DNA of 64,000 bases from Peterkaempfera podocarpi (GCF_042466665.1 NZ_CP162102.1:6014001-6078000); one strand, 5' to 3'; counted from the first letter of the stretch, positions 38,776 through 48,260 are shown. A program made the numbers and translations. Notes: a model not told the origin generated them from the sequence alone.

Positions 38776-39284
38776 ATGATGTCCGGCATGCATGATGCGG
38801 CTGGAGAGCTGTCGACCGAGGCCGACCGAATCAAGGTGTGGTTCCGCTTCGTGCCTCGTGAGGGTTGGTTGCCTCAGGACACGGAGGGCCTGTGGGCCGT
38901 GAGGGTCAGCGATGACACCGCGCGGGTGGCGAACGTTGCCTTTCTCCAGGACGGAGTCGCTGAGGGAGACGTCGTCCGGTTCAGACCGACGCCGAGGGAC
39001 TCCACTGGGCCATCGGACGAGTCAGCGCATCAGGTAACTGCGTTGTTCGAGTCGTTCCGATTCCTTCCGGCCCTTTGGGCCGTAGCCCCCAGGCCGTCCA
39101 TGCCCGCCTCGCGGCATTCGACCTCGGAGGCGAGGTCTTCAGCGCGGACTTTCCGATGGTCGCTCTCACGGTGCCGGCGGACGCTGACTTCTCGGCGATC
39201 AAGGCCCTCCTCCGCCACGGCGAGAACGATGGCTGGTGGCATTACGAAGTCGGCTGCGGCAGCGATGCCTGGTGGAGTGCTTAA
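38776..39284 (+). pseudogene. DUF4265-type protein, frameshifted
   Basis: ATG 38776 leads to KVWFRFVPREGWLPQDTEGL and VRVSDDTARVANVAFLQDGV, the DUF4265 opening. Near 38988 the frame changes by one base and continues as DAEGLHWAIGRVSASGNCVV, then AAFDLGGEVFSADFPMVALT and GENDGWWHYEVGCG. Both halves are well kept, so the lesion is recent or a sequencing error. Family function unknown. Confidence 0.65.
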
Positions 39285-39366
39285 CTCATCCTGGACGCGA
39301 TCACCGCATCGCGGCGTCCCGCCCCAGAGGAGACAAGGAGGGGGCCTGTTCTCCGGGCCGGGAGCA

Positions 39367-40083
39367 TCAAAAGGGCGGCTCACTCCCGCAGCCTTCTGCC
39401 CACGGGGCCGGGCCCTGCACCGCCTGCACGGCGTCTCTGTCCTCTCCCCAGGTCGCCAGGCCATAGGCCGTGATCGCCCGTTGGCTCCGGTTGTCGTCGG
39501 CGGCCAGCACCTCACGCATCAGCGGGGCGAGAGCTGCCCGGTGACGGAGCAGCTCGGGAGCGTCCAGGAGGGGGACGGCCGCGGCGATGGCCGCGGCCTG
39601 GACGGCGGGGTCGGGGTCGTGCAGGAAGCCGGACACGACACGGAAGAGAGCGGGACGCAGTGCCCGAACTGCGACGGATTCGGGGTGCTCCGCGAGACAG
39701 AGACCCAGGCGTGCCATCACCGACTCCGCCTCATTGCCGACCTCGGTGGCCACCGACCCCAACCAGTCCAGCAGAGCGGCACGCAGCGGATACGCCCCAC
39801 CGAGTTCCCGGGCGGGGAGGGCGGTGGCGGTTCGGGGGTCGCCGAGGGCCGCTGCGACGTACAGGGCGGCGGGCACCGTCGCCGAGTAGATCGTGTTCTG
39901 ATGGTGGACCGGGTCATGGAGATGCCGTAGGGCCCTGGCCTGCATACCGGGATCGTCCGCGAGCAACCCGACCAGCAGCCCCGGGCTCTCCGCAGCCGAC
40001 CCACAGGCGTGCTCGAGCAAAGCCCAGTCGGTCCCCCCGACCAGTTCCCACGGATCCGGCTGCGGGCCATCCTTGATCGTCAC
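39367..40083 (-). CDS. HEAT-repeat-like protein
   Basis: GTG 40083 (VTIKDGPQPDPWELVGG) gives 238 residues made of paired helices such as LLVGLLADDPGMQARALRHL and FLHDPDPAVQAAAIAAAVPL, typical of HEAT or PBS-lyase repeats used for protein binding. No catalytic motif or signal peptide. The upstream extension to 40248 lacks repeat character. Partner unknown. Confidence 0.6.
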   Translation of the reverse strand: MTIKDGPQPDPWELVGGTDWALLEHACGSAAESPGLLVGLLADDPGMQARALRHLHDPVHHQNTIYSATVPAALYVAAALGDPRTATALPARELGGAYPLRAALLDWLGSVATEVGNEAESVMARLGLCLAEHPESVAVRALRPALFRVVSGFLHDPDPAVQAAAIAAAVPLLDAPELLRHRAALAPLMREVLAADDNRSQRAITAYGLATWGEDRDAVQAVQGPAPWAEGCGSEPPF

Positions 40084-40263
40084 ACCCAGAGTATGGCGGG
40101 CTGCTCCAACCGCTGCCCCAACCACCGCACCCCTATAACCACCCTCGCCATCAGGCCGCCGAACACAGGCTGCCACCGGGCAGGGTCTACGCAGCGACTC
40201 GCGGCCACCGGCTGATCTTCGTCTGTCCACCCAACCGACGGTGATCAACGGTGGCCTGCCCTT

Positions 40264-40701
40264 TTACGCCACCCAGCAGTACAGGCCCTCGTCGCCCTGG
40301 CCGACGGCACGAGCCAGGTTGGCCAAGCCGCTCAGGATCCACACTGCGATCTCGGGATCGAAGACCTCGCCGTCTGCCGCCCGCTCAGCGACCCACAGCC
40401 GGCTGACCTCAGCGAGCCAGTGCTCGTCGGCGGTGCTCAGAGCGGCTTGAATGGTGCGGGAGACGAAGAGGACAAGTGGTCCCTCGCCGTCATCTGGGTC
40501 GGCAACCGTCTCAGGAACATCATCGTCAAGGACTTCTTCGAAGCTCCGACCGGTGAAGATGCTCTCCCATTCGATCAGGGCCTCCTCGACATCGAAATTG
40601 CCGAACGTCAGTGACTCGAAGACCTCATCGGGACCACCCTCCGCGACGGCAGCAGCGGCTTCGTGGTCGGGCGCCACGAAGAACTTGATGACGACGCTCA
40701 C
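40264..40701 (-). CDS. Hypothetical acidic protein
   Basis: GTG 40701 (VSVVIKFFVAPDHEAAAAV) gives 145 acidic residues, including TFGNFDVEEALIEWESIFTG, VPETVADPDDGEGPL and WILSGLANLARAVGQGDEGL. A TTG at 40722 is an alternative start. It resembles small Streptomyces proteins of unknown function found near immunity genes, but no family is assigned. Confidence 0.55.
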   Translation of the reverse strand: MSVVIKFFVAPDHEAAAAVAEGGPDEVFESLTFGNFDVEEALIEWESIFTGRSFEEVLDDDVPETVADPDDGEGPLVLFVSRTIQAALSTADEHWLAEVSRLWVAERAADGEVFDPEIAVWILSGLANLARAVGQGDEGLYCWVA

Positions 40702-40722
40702 CAGGGCATAGTGCCTGCTCAA

Positions 40723-41109
40723 CCCGCCCCGGTCTACCTACCAGCAGCCAGCAGAGCCCGTCATGCCTGCGATCACCCCAGCCGCATCCGACTGGCACCC
40801 CGCGCTCCACCAGGCCCAGCAACGAGATCGTGCTACGGGTCCACAGCGGGACTGGCGTGGGGCTGGCTTGATGGAGTCCGTGGAAGTGCGGCTGCTCCAT
40901 GAAGGCCTTCGTTTCGCTCCCGGCGGCGCCTGCGCAGTAGCACTCGCCCTGGCCCTGCTCGCGCGAGCCGACCGGGTTGCCCTCACAGTTGGCCCCGGGT
41001 ATTCAGCGGCTGAGGTGATCTGAGGCCGGATCAACAGAAGGTGCCCCGTGACCTGCAAGGATGTGAGTGTCGAGTTCATATCCAGTACGCAGGCAAGGAC
41101 ACCTTCTGG
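40723..41109. other. Intergenic region left of the IS1380-type gene
   Basis: No convincing gene is seen. The left end of the IS1380-type element should lie here (about 41020-41050), but I could not define its inverted repeats. Confidence 0.4.
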
Positions 41110-42534
41110 GTGAAGGTTATCGGGTGGGACGAGCGGCTGTCGGTCAAGGCCGACGGCAAGGGCATGGTCGGGCACGCGGGGGCGGCATTGCTGCGCCGGT
41201 GCGCGGACCGGACCGGGTTGACCGGGGTGTTGGGGAAGGTACTCCCACGAGGGACGGGGTCGGGCTGGCGCGATCGGGGCCAAGTGGTGGTGATGCTGGC
41301 GGTCGCCGTCGTGCTCGGGGCGAAGTGCCTGCTGGACGCTGAGGCACTGCTGGCCCACCAGAGCGCGCTGTTCGGGGCGCCGGCCTCGGACTCCACAATG
41401 CGCCGGGCACTGGCGGCGATGGACGAGAAGGTCCTCGCGAAGGTCGCCAAGGCGCGTGCGCGGATCCGCCGGCACGTGTGGGACCGGGTCGCGCTGCGGC
41501 CGGGCGGCTTCCCTTGGCTGAGCGTCGCGAGCAAGCGCCTTGCCGGCTGGATCGTCGTCGACATCGACGCCACGATCATCACCTCCGCATCCAAGAAGGC
41601 CGGGGCAGCTGCCACCTTCAAGCGGACGTTCGGTTTCCACCCGCTCGCCGCATGGTGCGCCAACACCCAGGAGTGCCTGGCCATGCTGCTGCGCGAGGGC
41701 AACGCGGGAGCCAACACCGTGGCCGACCACCTGCGCGTCCTGACCGACGCACTGCGGCAGATCCCGTACTCCTCCGCCGCGAAGATCCTCATCCGGATCG
41801 GCGGCGCGGGCGCCACCCACGACCTTCTCGACCACCTCGAAGCCCTCAACACCAAGCGCCGCACCGTGCGCTACCTGGTCGGCTGGAAGATGACCGACGC
41901 AGACGAACAGGCCATCGCCCTCCTCCCGGCCAAGACATGGAGCCAGACCCTCACCCAGGACGGCGACGCCGTGAACACGGCGCACGTCGCCGAGCTCACC
42001 GACCTGTCCACACGCCCGGGCTGGCCGGACGGCATGCGCCTGCTCGTGCGCCGCACCCGACCTTCCGCTCGGCAACTGAAGAAGCTCACCGACTTCGAGA
42101 AGAAGACCGGCTGGAGATACGCGATCACCGCGACGAACGTCCGCCACATGTGGGGTATCGCCGGCTCCCATCAGCCGCAGTGGCTGGACGCGCTGGCCCG
42201 GGCCCGAGCCCAGGTCGAGGACCGGGTGCGCTGCAACAAGGCGATGGGCCTGCACAACCTTCCCAGCCAGGACTGGACCGTGAACCGGGCGTGGATGCTC
42301 ACCTGCAATCTCGCCGCCGACCTGGACGCCTGGACCCGCCTGCTCGGCCTGCACGACCACGCAGATCTTGCCGACGCCGAGCCTGCCACGATGCGCTACC
42401 GCCTCTACCACCTCCCGGCGAAGCTCACCCGCCACGCCCGCCGCCGTTGGCTCACCCTCTCCCGCACCTGGCCCTGGCACGACGCTTTCACCACCTGCTG
42501 GCAGCACCTCGGCAAGCTGCCCGTCCCGAGCTGA
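41110..42534 (+). CDS. IS1380-family transposase
   Basis: The family opening DERLSVKADGKGMVGHAGAA supports starting at GTG 41110; the frame is open to GTG 41041. The product of about 474 residues has the first catalytic Asp in AGWIVVDIDATIITSASKKA, the REGNAGANTVADHLRVL segment and the C-terminal VNRAWMLTCNLAADLDAW region. The second acidic position appears as RIGGAGATHDLLDHL, where I would expect Asp-Gly-Ala-Gly, so the enzyme may be inactive. No frameshift is seen. Confidence 0.85.
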   Translation: MKVIGWDERLSVKADGKGMVGHAGAALLRRCADRTGLTGVLGKVLPRGTGSGWRDRGQVVVMLAVAVVLGAKCLLDAEALLAHQSALFGAPASDSTMRRALAAMDEKVLAKVAKARARIRRHVWDRVALRPGGFPWLSVASKRLAGWIVVDIDATIITSASKKAGAAATFKRTFGFHPLAAWCANTQECLAMLLREGNAGANTVADHLRVLTDALRQIPYSSAAKILIRIGGAGATHDLLDHLEALNTKRRTVRYLVGWKMTDADEQAIALLPAKTWSQTLTQDGDAVNTAHVAELTDLSTRPGWPDGMRLLVRRTRPSARQLKKLTDFEKKTGWRYAITATNVRHMWGIAGSHQPQWLDALARARAQVEDRVRCNKAMGLHNLPSQDWTVNRAWMLTCNLAADLDAWTRLLGLHDHADLADAEPATMRYRLYHLPAKLTRHARRRWLTLSRTWPWHDAFTTCWQHLGKLPVPS

Positions 42535-42939
42535 CCGAACGCCACCACCACCACGACGAGGACAAGGAAGGAGCAAACAGAACCACTCCCGGAGCAGTGG
42601 AACCCGGGCGCAGCCGCAGCGACACGCGAAGGCCCCACCTGTGATCACGAGGGACAAACGGGGCGAACCGATCAGCCGATCAACGGCTCACGAACTCCGA
42701 CGAATCGAGGTTGGTCGGGACTCCGCAATGGTGTAACTGCCAGGTGCCTGAGTTGACCGATTGATCCGTGTAGCCAGAAAAATGGCTGTGTTATCAGGGC
42801 TGGTTAGGGGTGTACAGTCCGTGCCCGGCGTGTCATCGGCCTCGCCCGATGCATGCGCCTCTGACGCTTTGTCACCCACTTCTCGGGCCCGCGTCACGCT
42901 GCGGGCCTGAGCCCGGGCCTGAAAGGGGCCTGCCACCAA
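42535..42939. other. Intergenic region, IS1380 right flank and promoter of the PA14 gene
   Basis: No gene was recognised. The IS right end probably lies near 42640. The promoter of the secreted PA14/FN3 gene should be between about 42780 and 42930. Confidence 0.4.
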
Positions 42940-44697
42940 GTGAAGACTGGTACCCGGTTCCGATCCGCGTGCATCGCGGGCGTCGTCGCAGCAGTGGGGG
43001 GTTTGCTCACCGCAACCCCCGCCTCGGCCACGGTCACCTGCACATCCCCGGTGTTCAAGCGCGAATTCTTCGCCAACACCACGCTCTCCGGCAAGCCGAA
43101 GAAGACCGACTGCGATGCGGCGATCAACCAATCCTGGGGCACGGGCGCTCCTGCCTCCGGGCTGCCGTACAACTACTTCTCCGTCCGCTGGACGGTCACC
43201 CGTGACTTCGGATCGGGCGGGCCCTTCACCCTCGCCGCCGAAACGCGGGACGGCATACGCGTGTACATCGACGGCGTCCGCAAGATCAACGTCTGGAAGA
43301 ACGTCTCCACGACCCAGAAGAAGTCCGTCAACGTCACCATCCCGTCCGGCAAGCACACCCTGCGCATCGACTACGTCAACTGGACCGGCTCGGCCAACGT
43401 CAAGTTCAGCTACGCGCCCCGCACATCGGCCACCGTCGACAAGGTCAAGCCGCTCGCCCCCACGGGGGCCACTGCCGCCTACAGCGCCAGCACGATGAAG
43501 GCGACCATCAAGTGGGCCAAACGCCCGGAGATGGACCTGGCCGGCTACCGCGTGTACCGCCGCCCAGCAGGCTCCAGCACCTGGACACACATCGCGACCA
43601 CCACCGCGATCAGCTACACCGACGCCCCGCCTGCCACAGGCCAGACCTTCTACTACGAGATCCGCGCGTACGACAAGGCCGGCAACACCTCCGCCGGAAG
43701 CGCCGACCGAGGCGTCACCACCCTTGACAAGACCCCGCCCCCCCGTGTCGCACCGCCGACCGTCACCATGGGAACCGACCGCACTCGGGAAAGCTACATC
43801 GTCAGCTGGAAACCCGTCACCGGAGCCGTCCGCTACCGGGTGCGCCGCCACCTGGCGGGGGAAAGCTGGTATGACCCGTGGCCCGTGGTTGCGACCACCA
43901 CGGGCACCTCGATCACCAATTACGTGCCAGGCACGGGTGGCTCCGTTTTCTATCGCATCGAGGCCTACGACGCTGCCGGAAACTTCACACCCGCACAGGC
44001 CGGCGACGAGGGCTACGTCAACGCCTTCTGGGGAGCCCGGGCAACCGATGTCACCGTCTCCTACCAGGGTGACAACAACGCACTCCTGCAATGGACACTG
44101 CCCCAGGACACCTTCGCTATCCGATGGGACGAAGTTCGCCTTCTGCGCAGCGTCGGCACCCCATCGACGGAGGAGACAACACCACCGCAGTACTGCAGCC
44201 AGTTCTCGTACGTCGAAGATGGCGACCTACTTCGGTTCCGCTGCATCGCCGAGGTGACTCCAGGCGAGACCAACTTCTTCGCGGTGGAGCCGTACTTCTC
44301 CGAAACCTACCGCGCGATTCCCAGCGCCGTCGTTTCCGTCGCCGCTCCTGCCGCCCCGGCCCCTGCCACCAACTTCGCCGGTGCCATTGACGGGTACGGA
44401 GTCGACTTCAGCTGGACTGCAAGCCCGTCCGATGACGTCGACCACTACGAGCTGCACAGCGGCTTCTGGCACGCGCCGGGAGGCTACGCCACGCAGCCGA
44501 CCGCCTCGATCGACGACGAGGGCACGTTCTACACCCTCATGAGCGTCGACGTTCCCGGCGACGCCACCAGCGTCAGGTGGCCGTACCTACTCACACAACA
44601 GGAGGACTTCGCGCTCGTCGCCGTCTCAAAGGACGGCACCAAGCTGTCGGTCGACCAGTCGCCACGGACAAGGATGTCGCCACCGACCGCTAGCTAG
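42940..44697 (+). CDS. Secreted PA14 and fibronectin type III domain protein
   Basis: GTG 42940 gives 585 residues with a Sec signal (SACIAGVVAAVGGLLTATPA, cleavage near ASA-TVTC). Residues about 40-165 form a PA14-like lectin fold (YNYFSVRWTVTRDFGSGGPF, DGIRVYIDGVRKINVWKN). Fibronectin type III repeats follow (KWAKRPEMDLAGYRVYRRPA, YYEIRAYDKAGNTSAG and later copies). Such proteins bind carbohydrates outside the cell. No enzyme domain is seen. The RHS-associated secreted gene at 12544-17404 has a comparable architecture. Confidence 0.75.
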   Translation: MKTGTRFRSACIAGVVAAVGGLLTATPASATVTCTSPVFKREFFANTTLSGKPKKTDCDAAINQSWGTGAPASGLPYNYFSVRWTVTRDFGSGGPFTLAAETRDGIRVYIDGVRKINVWKNVSTTQKKSVNVTIPSGKHTLRIDYVNWTGSANVKFSYAPRTSATVDKVKPLAPTGATAAYSASTMKATIKWAKRPEMDLAGYRVYRRPAGSSTWTHIATTTAISYTDAPPATGQTFYYEIRAYDKAGNTSAGSADRGVTTLDKTPPPRVAPPTVTMGTDRTRESYIVSWKPVTGAVRYRVRRHLAGESWYDPWPVVATTTGTSITNYVPGTGGSVFYRIEAYDAAGNFTPAQAGDEGYVNAFWGARATDVTVSYQGDNNALLQWTLPQDTFAIRWDEVRLLRSVGTPSTEETTPPQYCSQFSYVEDGDLLRFRCIAEVTPGETNFFAVEPYFSETYRAIPSAVVSVAAPAAPAPATNFAGAIDGYGVDFSWTASPSDDVDHYELHSGFWHAPGGYATQPTASIDDEGTFYTLMSVDVPGDATSVRWPYLLTQQEDFALVAVSKDGTKLSVDQSPRTRMSPPTAS

Positions 44698-44893
44698 CAC
44701 TTCAGCAAGTCTTCGACGTTTTGCCTGCTCAGAGGCTGTGTGGCGTGAGGGATAGGATGCGGCACGAAAAGCGCCACAAGAAGCAGTGGAAGAGATATGG
44801 AGCAATGTTCGGGTATCTGTACTTCAAGGCTGGAATCAATCCCTGCCATAACAGGTGGGAGATTGAGGCCAACCTCAAGGAAGGACATTACCC

Positions 44894-45142
44894 TTGCTAA
44901 GAGGATTGCGGTACCGACTGTGTGGGGGCCTTGCACTCCTGGGGTCGGCCGGATGCCTCGCTCCGTCAGACCCCGTCCCCTCCGCATATGAGGACGCCAT
45001 CTGGCTGGGGGTCCTCTTCCGCCGACTGACGCCGGACGGTCTTGACCTGGTTTTCTGCGATGAGGGCTACACCTTCGATGTTCGTGTCCCGCTTCGGGCC
45101 GCCGAGGCCGGACTGGCAGAGCTGGTGGATGCGGCGATCTGA
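44894..45142 (+). CDS. Small putative lipoprotein
   Basis: TTG 44894 lies nine bases after AAGGAAGGAC and gives 82 residues: a short basic start, hydrophobic core LCGGLALLGSAGC with the lipobox Cys at about residue 21, then LAPSDPVPSAYEDAIWLGV. The mature domain is about 60 residues. Not recognised. Confidence 0.5.
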   Translation: MLRGLRYRLCGGLALLGSAGCLAPSDPVPSAYEDAIWLGVLFRRLTPDGLDLVFCDEGYTFDVRVPLRAAEAGLAELVDAAI

Positions 45143-45229
45143 ACACAGACGTTGAGGCCGGCGGGCTGTACGTCGCAGCGAAGCTCCTGGTAGACGGGTT
45201 CACGACCAAGATCGCCCGTTGTCCACCAG

Positions 45230-45475
45230 GAGCCGCCGACCAGCAAGCAAGCAGCTGATTTGGCGGATTATCTTGGCTATCGGGACACGGGGCAGCGCCT
45301 TAAAGGTCGGAAGATATTTACAAACGGAAAGACGTTCATATCTCAAGACATTGGCAACGGTGATGGTTCTCACAACGGAGGGACTTGGAAGATCGCAAAT
45401 TCGATAAAGGCCCTAGGGGGCAAGTCCACGCGGGGGGCCACGACCGATGCCCTGCTCACTCCGATTGGATGCTGA
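45230..45475 (+). pseudogene. Orphan toxin C-terminal tip (Ntox21-like)
   Basis: The frame has no proper start but encodes a clean toxin end: TSKQAADLADYLGYRDTGQR, KGRKIFTNGKTFISQDI, then DGSHNGGTWKIANSIKALG and TTDALLTPIGC. The pattern of a '(V/I)(Y/F)xN' strand, 'I(T/S)QDI' and 'SHNGGxWK' fits the Ntox21-like group of polymorphic-toxin tips. The delivery part (for example an RHS shell) is missing, so it is probably a displaced cassette. It stops four bases before the immunity-like gene, as in toxin-immunity pairs, and is less GC-rich than its neighbours. Confidence 0.65.
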
Positions 45476-45574
45476 CTCCATGGCGCAAACCGAGAATAGT
45501 GATGAACGAGACATGTACTGGAGTGTGGTTTTCCCTGGCATGAGTGAGGGGCAGGCGCAATGGCTGCTGTCAGT

Positions 45575-46559
45575 GACGTTTTCTCAGCGGTGATCACTTC
45601 CAGATTCCGTTGAGGACGAGGGCGGCGCGGGCGATGTCGCCGATCCGGCTGGGGCTGATGGTGACGTGCTGCAGGGTGCGCCAGCGCTGCTTGAGCTCGG
45701 CTGCGGCGCGTTCGCCGAGGGCTCGGATGGCTCTGATCAGGCTGTTCGTGGTTCGCGTGTCGGTGTGCAGAGCTTGCTCGGACTGGCCCTTCGGGCGCCG
45801 GACCGGGATGAGGATGCCGATGCCGGCGCCAATGTAGCCCTTGTCGGCCAGGGTGGGCAGGCCATCGGCGGCCGCTTTGTACAGCGCCGGGAGGGCGTGG
45901 ATGCGTGCGGCGGTGATGTCGGGGGTGGAGCCGGGCTCGACGTCGGAGACCCACAGCGGGGTGCCGTCGGGGGCGGCCAGGAACTGCACGTTGCCGCCGA
46001 ATGCCTTGTGCTTCTGGCTGAACCACAGGTCGTTGCCGTTGTCGCGGACGCCGGCGAGGCGGTCCGATTCGATGAGCGTGCCGTCGAGGATCACGTGGGT
46101 CATGCCCTGGCGTCGGCTGCGGTCCAGGACCTCGTGCAGGTCGGGGGCCTGGTCGGCGAGGACGTCGATGCCTTCGTGCAGGTAGCGGTAGCCGGTGGCC
46201 TGGGAGACGCCGGCGTCGCGGGCCAGGCAGTGCACGCAGCCGCGCTCGCGGAACCAGCGCAGGATCAGCACAGCTTGGCGGAACGTGCCGAGCGCGCGGC
46301 TGCCGCGCGGGGTACCGATCTGCCGCCGGTGCGCGGCCAACAGGCGCGAGAGGTAGTCCACGACGTGGCGCGGGACGTCGAGCGTGGCAACATAGGTGAC
46401 CAACGTGAAGCCTCTGGTGGTTGCGGACATGATCTTGTGGTGAGACCTGTCCTACCAGGGGCTTTACGTCTGTCCGCAGCCGGGCCCAGCTCGCCCGGCC
46501 TGTTCACACATGCGGTAGTTCACGCCGCTACGCGTAGATCATTTCGCTGAGAAAACGTC
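45575..46559 (-). mobile_element. IS5-family element, 985 bp
   Basis: Perfect 15-bp inverted repeats bound the element: GACGTTTTCTCAGCG at 45575-45589 and its complement at 46545-46559. The flanks carry AGT on both sides (45572-45574 and 46560-46562), a three-base target duplication of the ANT type described for the IS427 group. One transposase gene fills the minus strand. Ends and gene are intact, so the insertion is probably recent. Confidence 0.88.
45594..46430 (-). CDS. IS5-family (DDE_4/HARBI1-like) transposase
   Basis: ATG 46430 (MSATTRGFTLVTYVATL) gives 278 residues. An N-terminal helix-turn-helix (FRQAVLILRWFRERG, then RDAGVSQATGYRYLHEG) precedes the DDE core: Asp in HVILDGTLIESDRL, Asp in PTLADKGYIGAG and Glu in RAAAELKQRW. 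It is complete. Confidence 0.9.
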   Translation of the reverse strand: MSATTRGFTLVTYVATLDVPRHVVDYLSRLLAAHRRQIGTPRGSRALGTFRQAVLILRWFRERGCVHCLARDAGVSQATGYRYLHEGIDVLADQAPDLHEVLDRSRRQGMTHVILDGTLIESDRLAGVRDNGNDLWFSQKHKAFGGNVQFLAAPDGTPLWVSDVEPGSTPDITAARIHALPALYKAAADGLPTLADKGYIGAGIGILIPVRRPKGQSEQALHTDTRTTNSLIRAIRALGERAAAELKQRWRTLQHVTISPSRIGDIARAALVLNGIWK

Positions 46560-46775
46560 AGTGGCCGAAGAGAGTCAAGGCGAGCTTCTCGGGTCGGCTG
46601 TCGACCCTGCCTACTTTCTTTCCCTTCACGTGGACCGATATTCAGCTGAGGTCATGAAGGAAGCTTTTCTCCTATTGGAATCAAGCGATTGCAGTATCGA
46701 ATCCAAGGGAATTGCTCGGGGGTTGCTAGAGGCTGTCGATGACTGGCTCGATGCTGGCGGGAGATACCTGGAGGA

Positions 46776-47039
46776 GTGAGAGTATTAGACCTCAACGCCG
46801 CCGCTCATCGAGAGTGGCAGCAATGGGAGACGAGGCATCCTCTCCTCGCGCACTCCAGCTGGCGAATTTGTGCTGGCGCCCACGTCAGCAGTGGGCCGGG
46901 TGGCTCCGTCTGGCCCACACTGGGCATTCTCCTACCGGCCTTCGGTGGGCTATCAGCCGGACGTGTGTCCGGTGCCGTTGCGGCCGCTGCACAGACCGTC
47001 GCCTCCGCAATTGTCGCACTTCTTGGGTTGCGTGGTTAA
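46776..47039 (+). CDS. Small hypothetical protein with C-terminal hydrophobic segment
   Basis: GTG 46776 overlaps the stop of the split immunity gene, suggesting former coupling. The 87 residues start MRVLDLNAAAHREWQQWETR and end in Ala/Val/Gly-rich helices (GAVAAAAQTVASAIVALLGL). Not recognised. It may be a short membrane-associated protein. Confidence 0.4.
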   Translation: MRVLDLNAAAHREWQQWETRHPLLAHSSWRICAGAHVSSGPGGSVWPTLGILLPAFGGLSAGRVSGAVAAAAQTVASAIVALLGLRG

Positions 47040-47545
47040 GGGGTCTTATGGGCGGCGGCTCGCAGCATATGATCCGCCGCCCTCTCGGACACTCCATGCA
47101 CGGCTTGGCGGTCCGGCGAGCGCCGCGGCCGGTGGCACCAGTGAACCGGGTTGTCCTGGAAGGCCAGAGCAACCAGACACGGCTGCGCACGCCGCTCTGG
47201 TAGGCCACACACGGCTGCTCCGGTGGGAAAACGCGCAGGTGGGTGGGACGGTGAGTGGCTCGGGTCGGGGCTGCGGTGCCCCCGCAGCCGGGCAGCAGCG
47301 GTCACAAGACGCTGCCGCTTAGGGCATGGCGTTCTGCGGACAGCCACGTAGTGGCGGGCCGCCAGGCCGCGGTCCAGCGTTTCGCCAATCCTCAAGCAGC
47401 TGAGCATCGACGTGGGCGGCCTGAATGTCAGACCGGAGCGACGTGACCACGTCGAGCATGAGCCGTCACTGACGTGCAAGTTACCATTCGCGGGCCACAG
47501 GTGGCTGGCCTCCGAGGGCACTACCTCGTACGAGCGGGAGCACAT
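47040..47545. other. Intergenic region, nothing recognised
   Basis: Several frames are open because of high GC, including a long minus-strand frame, but none has recognisable protein features or a fitting start. The promoter of the SUKH-like gene should be near 47450-47530. Confidence 0.45.
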
Positions 47546-48142
47546 ATGCACTGGGCTGTGGAAGAACTGCTCACGCGGATGGAGCCGCCCGCGTCGGGCG
47601 GGGACACGGTTGACTGGGACGAGGTCCGGTCGACCTGCGGGTTGGTGCTGCCCGCCGACTACCGCGATTTCGTGGGCTGCTATGGGGGCGGCGGAATGGA
47701 CGACTTCCTCTCCGTCCTGACGCCCCCAGTGGAGGACTCCCTGTACGGCACACTGTTGCACGGCGTACCCCTCATGGACGAGTACGCGGCGGACTGCGCA
47801 GCGGAGCGGCCGGGCGCGCCGGCAGGCGGGCTGCTCCGGTGGGGCTCGACCTCCACCGCGGACGACGTCTTCTGGCGGTGCGGGTCCCAGGATCCCGAGC
47901 AGTGGACCACGGTGGTCAGCCGCCGTCAGCATGGCTTCCGCGAGAGCCCGTGGCTGGAGTTTGATTGCGGCATGGCGGAGTTCTTGGTGAGGCTCGTGCG
48001 CGGAGAGTTGCCCAACCTGTTCGGTCAGAGCGGCTTCCCGCACCCCCACCCGGAGTATCAGGGATGGCGAGAGGAGGAGCAGGTGGACTTCGACGGGGCC
48101 TGGGGCGAGTCCGGCTCCTGGCCGGATGGACCCATGCTCTGA
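47546..48142 (+). CDS. SMI1/KNR4 (SUKH) family immunity-like protein
   Basis: ATG 47546 follows GCGGGAGCAC and gives 198 residues. SUKH hallmarks are present: TVDWDEVRSTCGLVLPADYR, DFVGCYGGGGMDDFLSVL, then RWGSTSTADDVFWRCGSQDP and EFLVRLVRGELPNLF. It should be a cytoplasmic antidote or a decoy for contact-dependent toxins. No toxin is adjacent; it lies near the right edge of the island. Confidence 0.75.
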   Translation: MHWAVEELLTRMEPPASGGDTVDWDEVRSTCGLVLPADYRDFVGCYGGGGMDDFLSVLTPPVEDSLYGTLLHGVPLMDEYAADCAAERPGAPAGGLLRWGSTSTADDVFWRCGSQDPEQWTTVVSRRQHGFRESPWLEFDCGMAEFLVRLVRGELPNLFGQSGFPHPHPEYQGWREEEQVDFDGAWGESGSWPDGPML

Positions 48143-48260
48143 TCTCAGCACGCCGTGGTTCCATCCCGGTCAAGGTAGTCTTCTGGGCGATAACCTCGAG
48201 TGGCCCGCGCGTTTAGCGGAGGAGCTCGGGCTCCGCTGCGAGGGGCATGCCGTCGGTCCA

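Larger units (their letters stand above)
45480..46779 (+). pseudogene. Immunity-like gene split by an IS5-family element
   Basis: ATG 45480 gives MAQTENSDERDMYWSVVFPG and MSEGQAQWLLSV up to 45574, where the IS begins. If the IS (45575-46559) and one AGT copy are removed, the frame continues without change from 46563 as AEESQGELLGSAVDPAYFLS to a TGA at 46777-46779, giving a complete acidic protein of about 103 residues. It directly follows the toxin tip, so it was probably its antidote. The 3' half alone could start at GTG 46561. Inactivation may have been tolerated because the toxin was already decapitated. Confidence 0.75.

Noticed and set aside
41010..42660. Terminal inverted repeats of the IS1380-type element
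   Set aside because: Only weak similarity (GATCAACAG against GATCACAG) could be seen, so no boundaries are given.
42688..44091. 467-residue minus-strand ORF opposite the PA14/FN3 gene
   Set aside because: The plus-strand gene has a signal peptide and domains; this frame is compositional.
47036..48151. 371-residue minus-strand ORF over the SUKH gene
   Set aside because: No recognisable domain; the plus strand carries a clear SUKH protein with a ribosome site.
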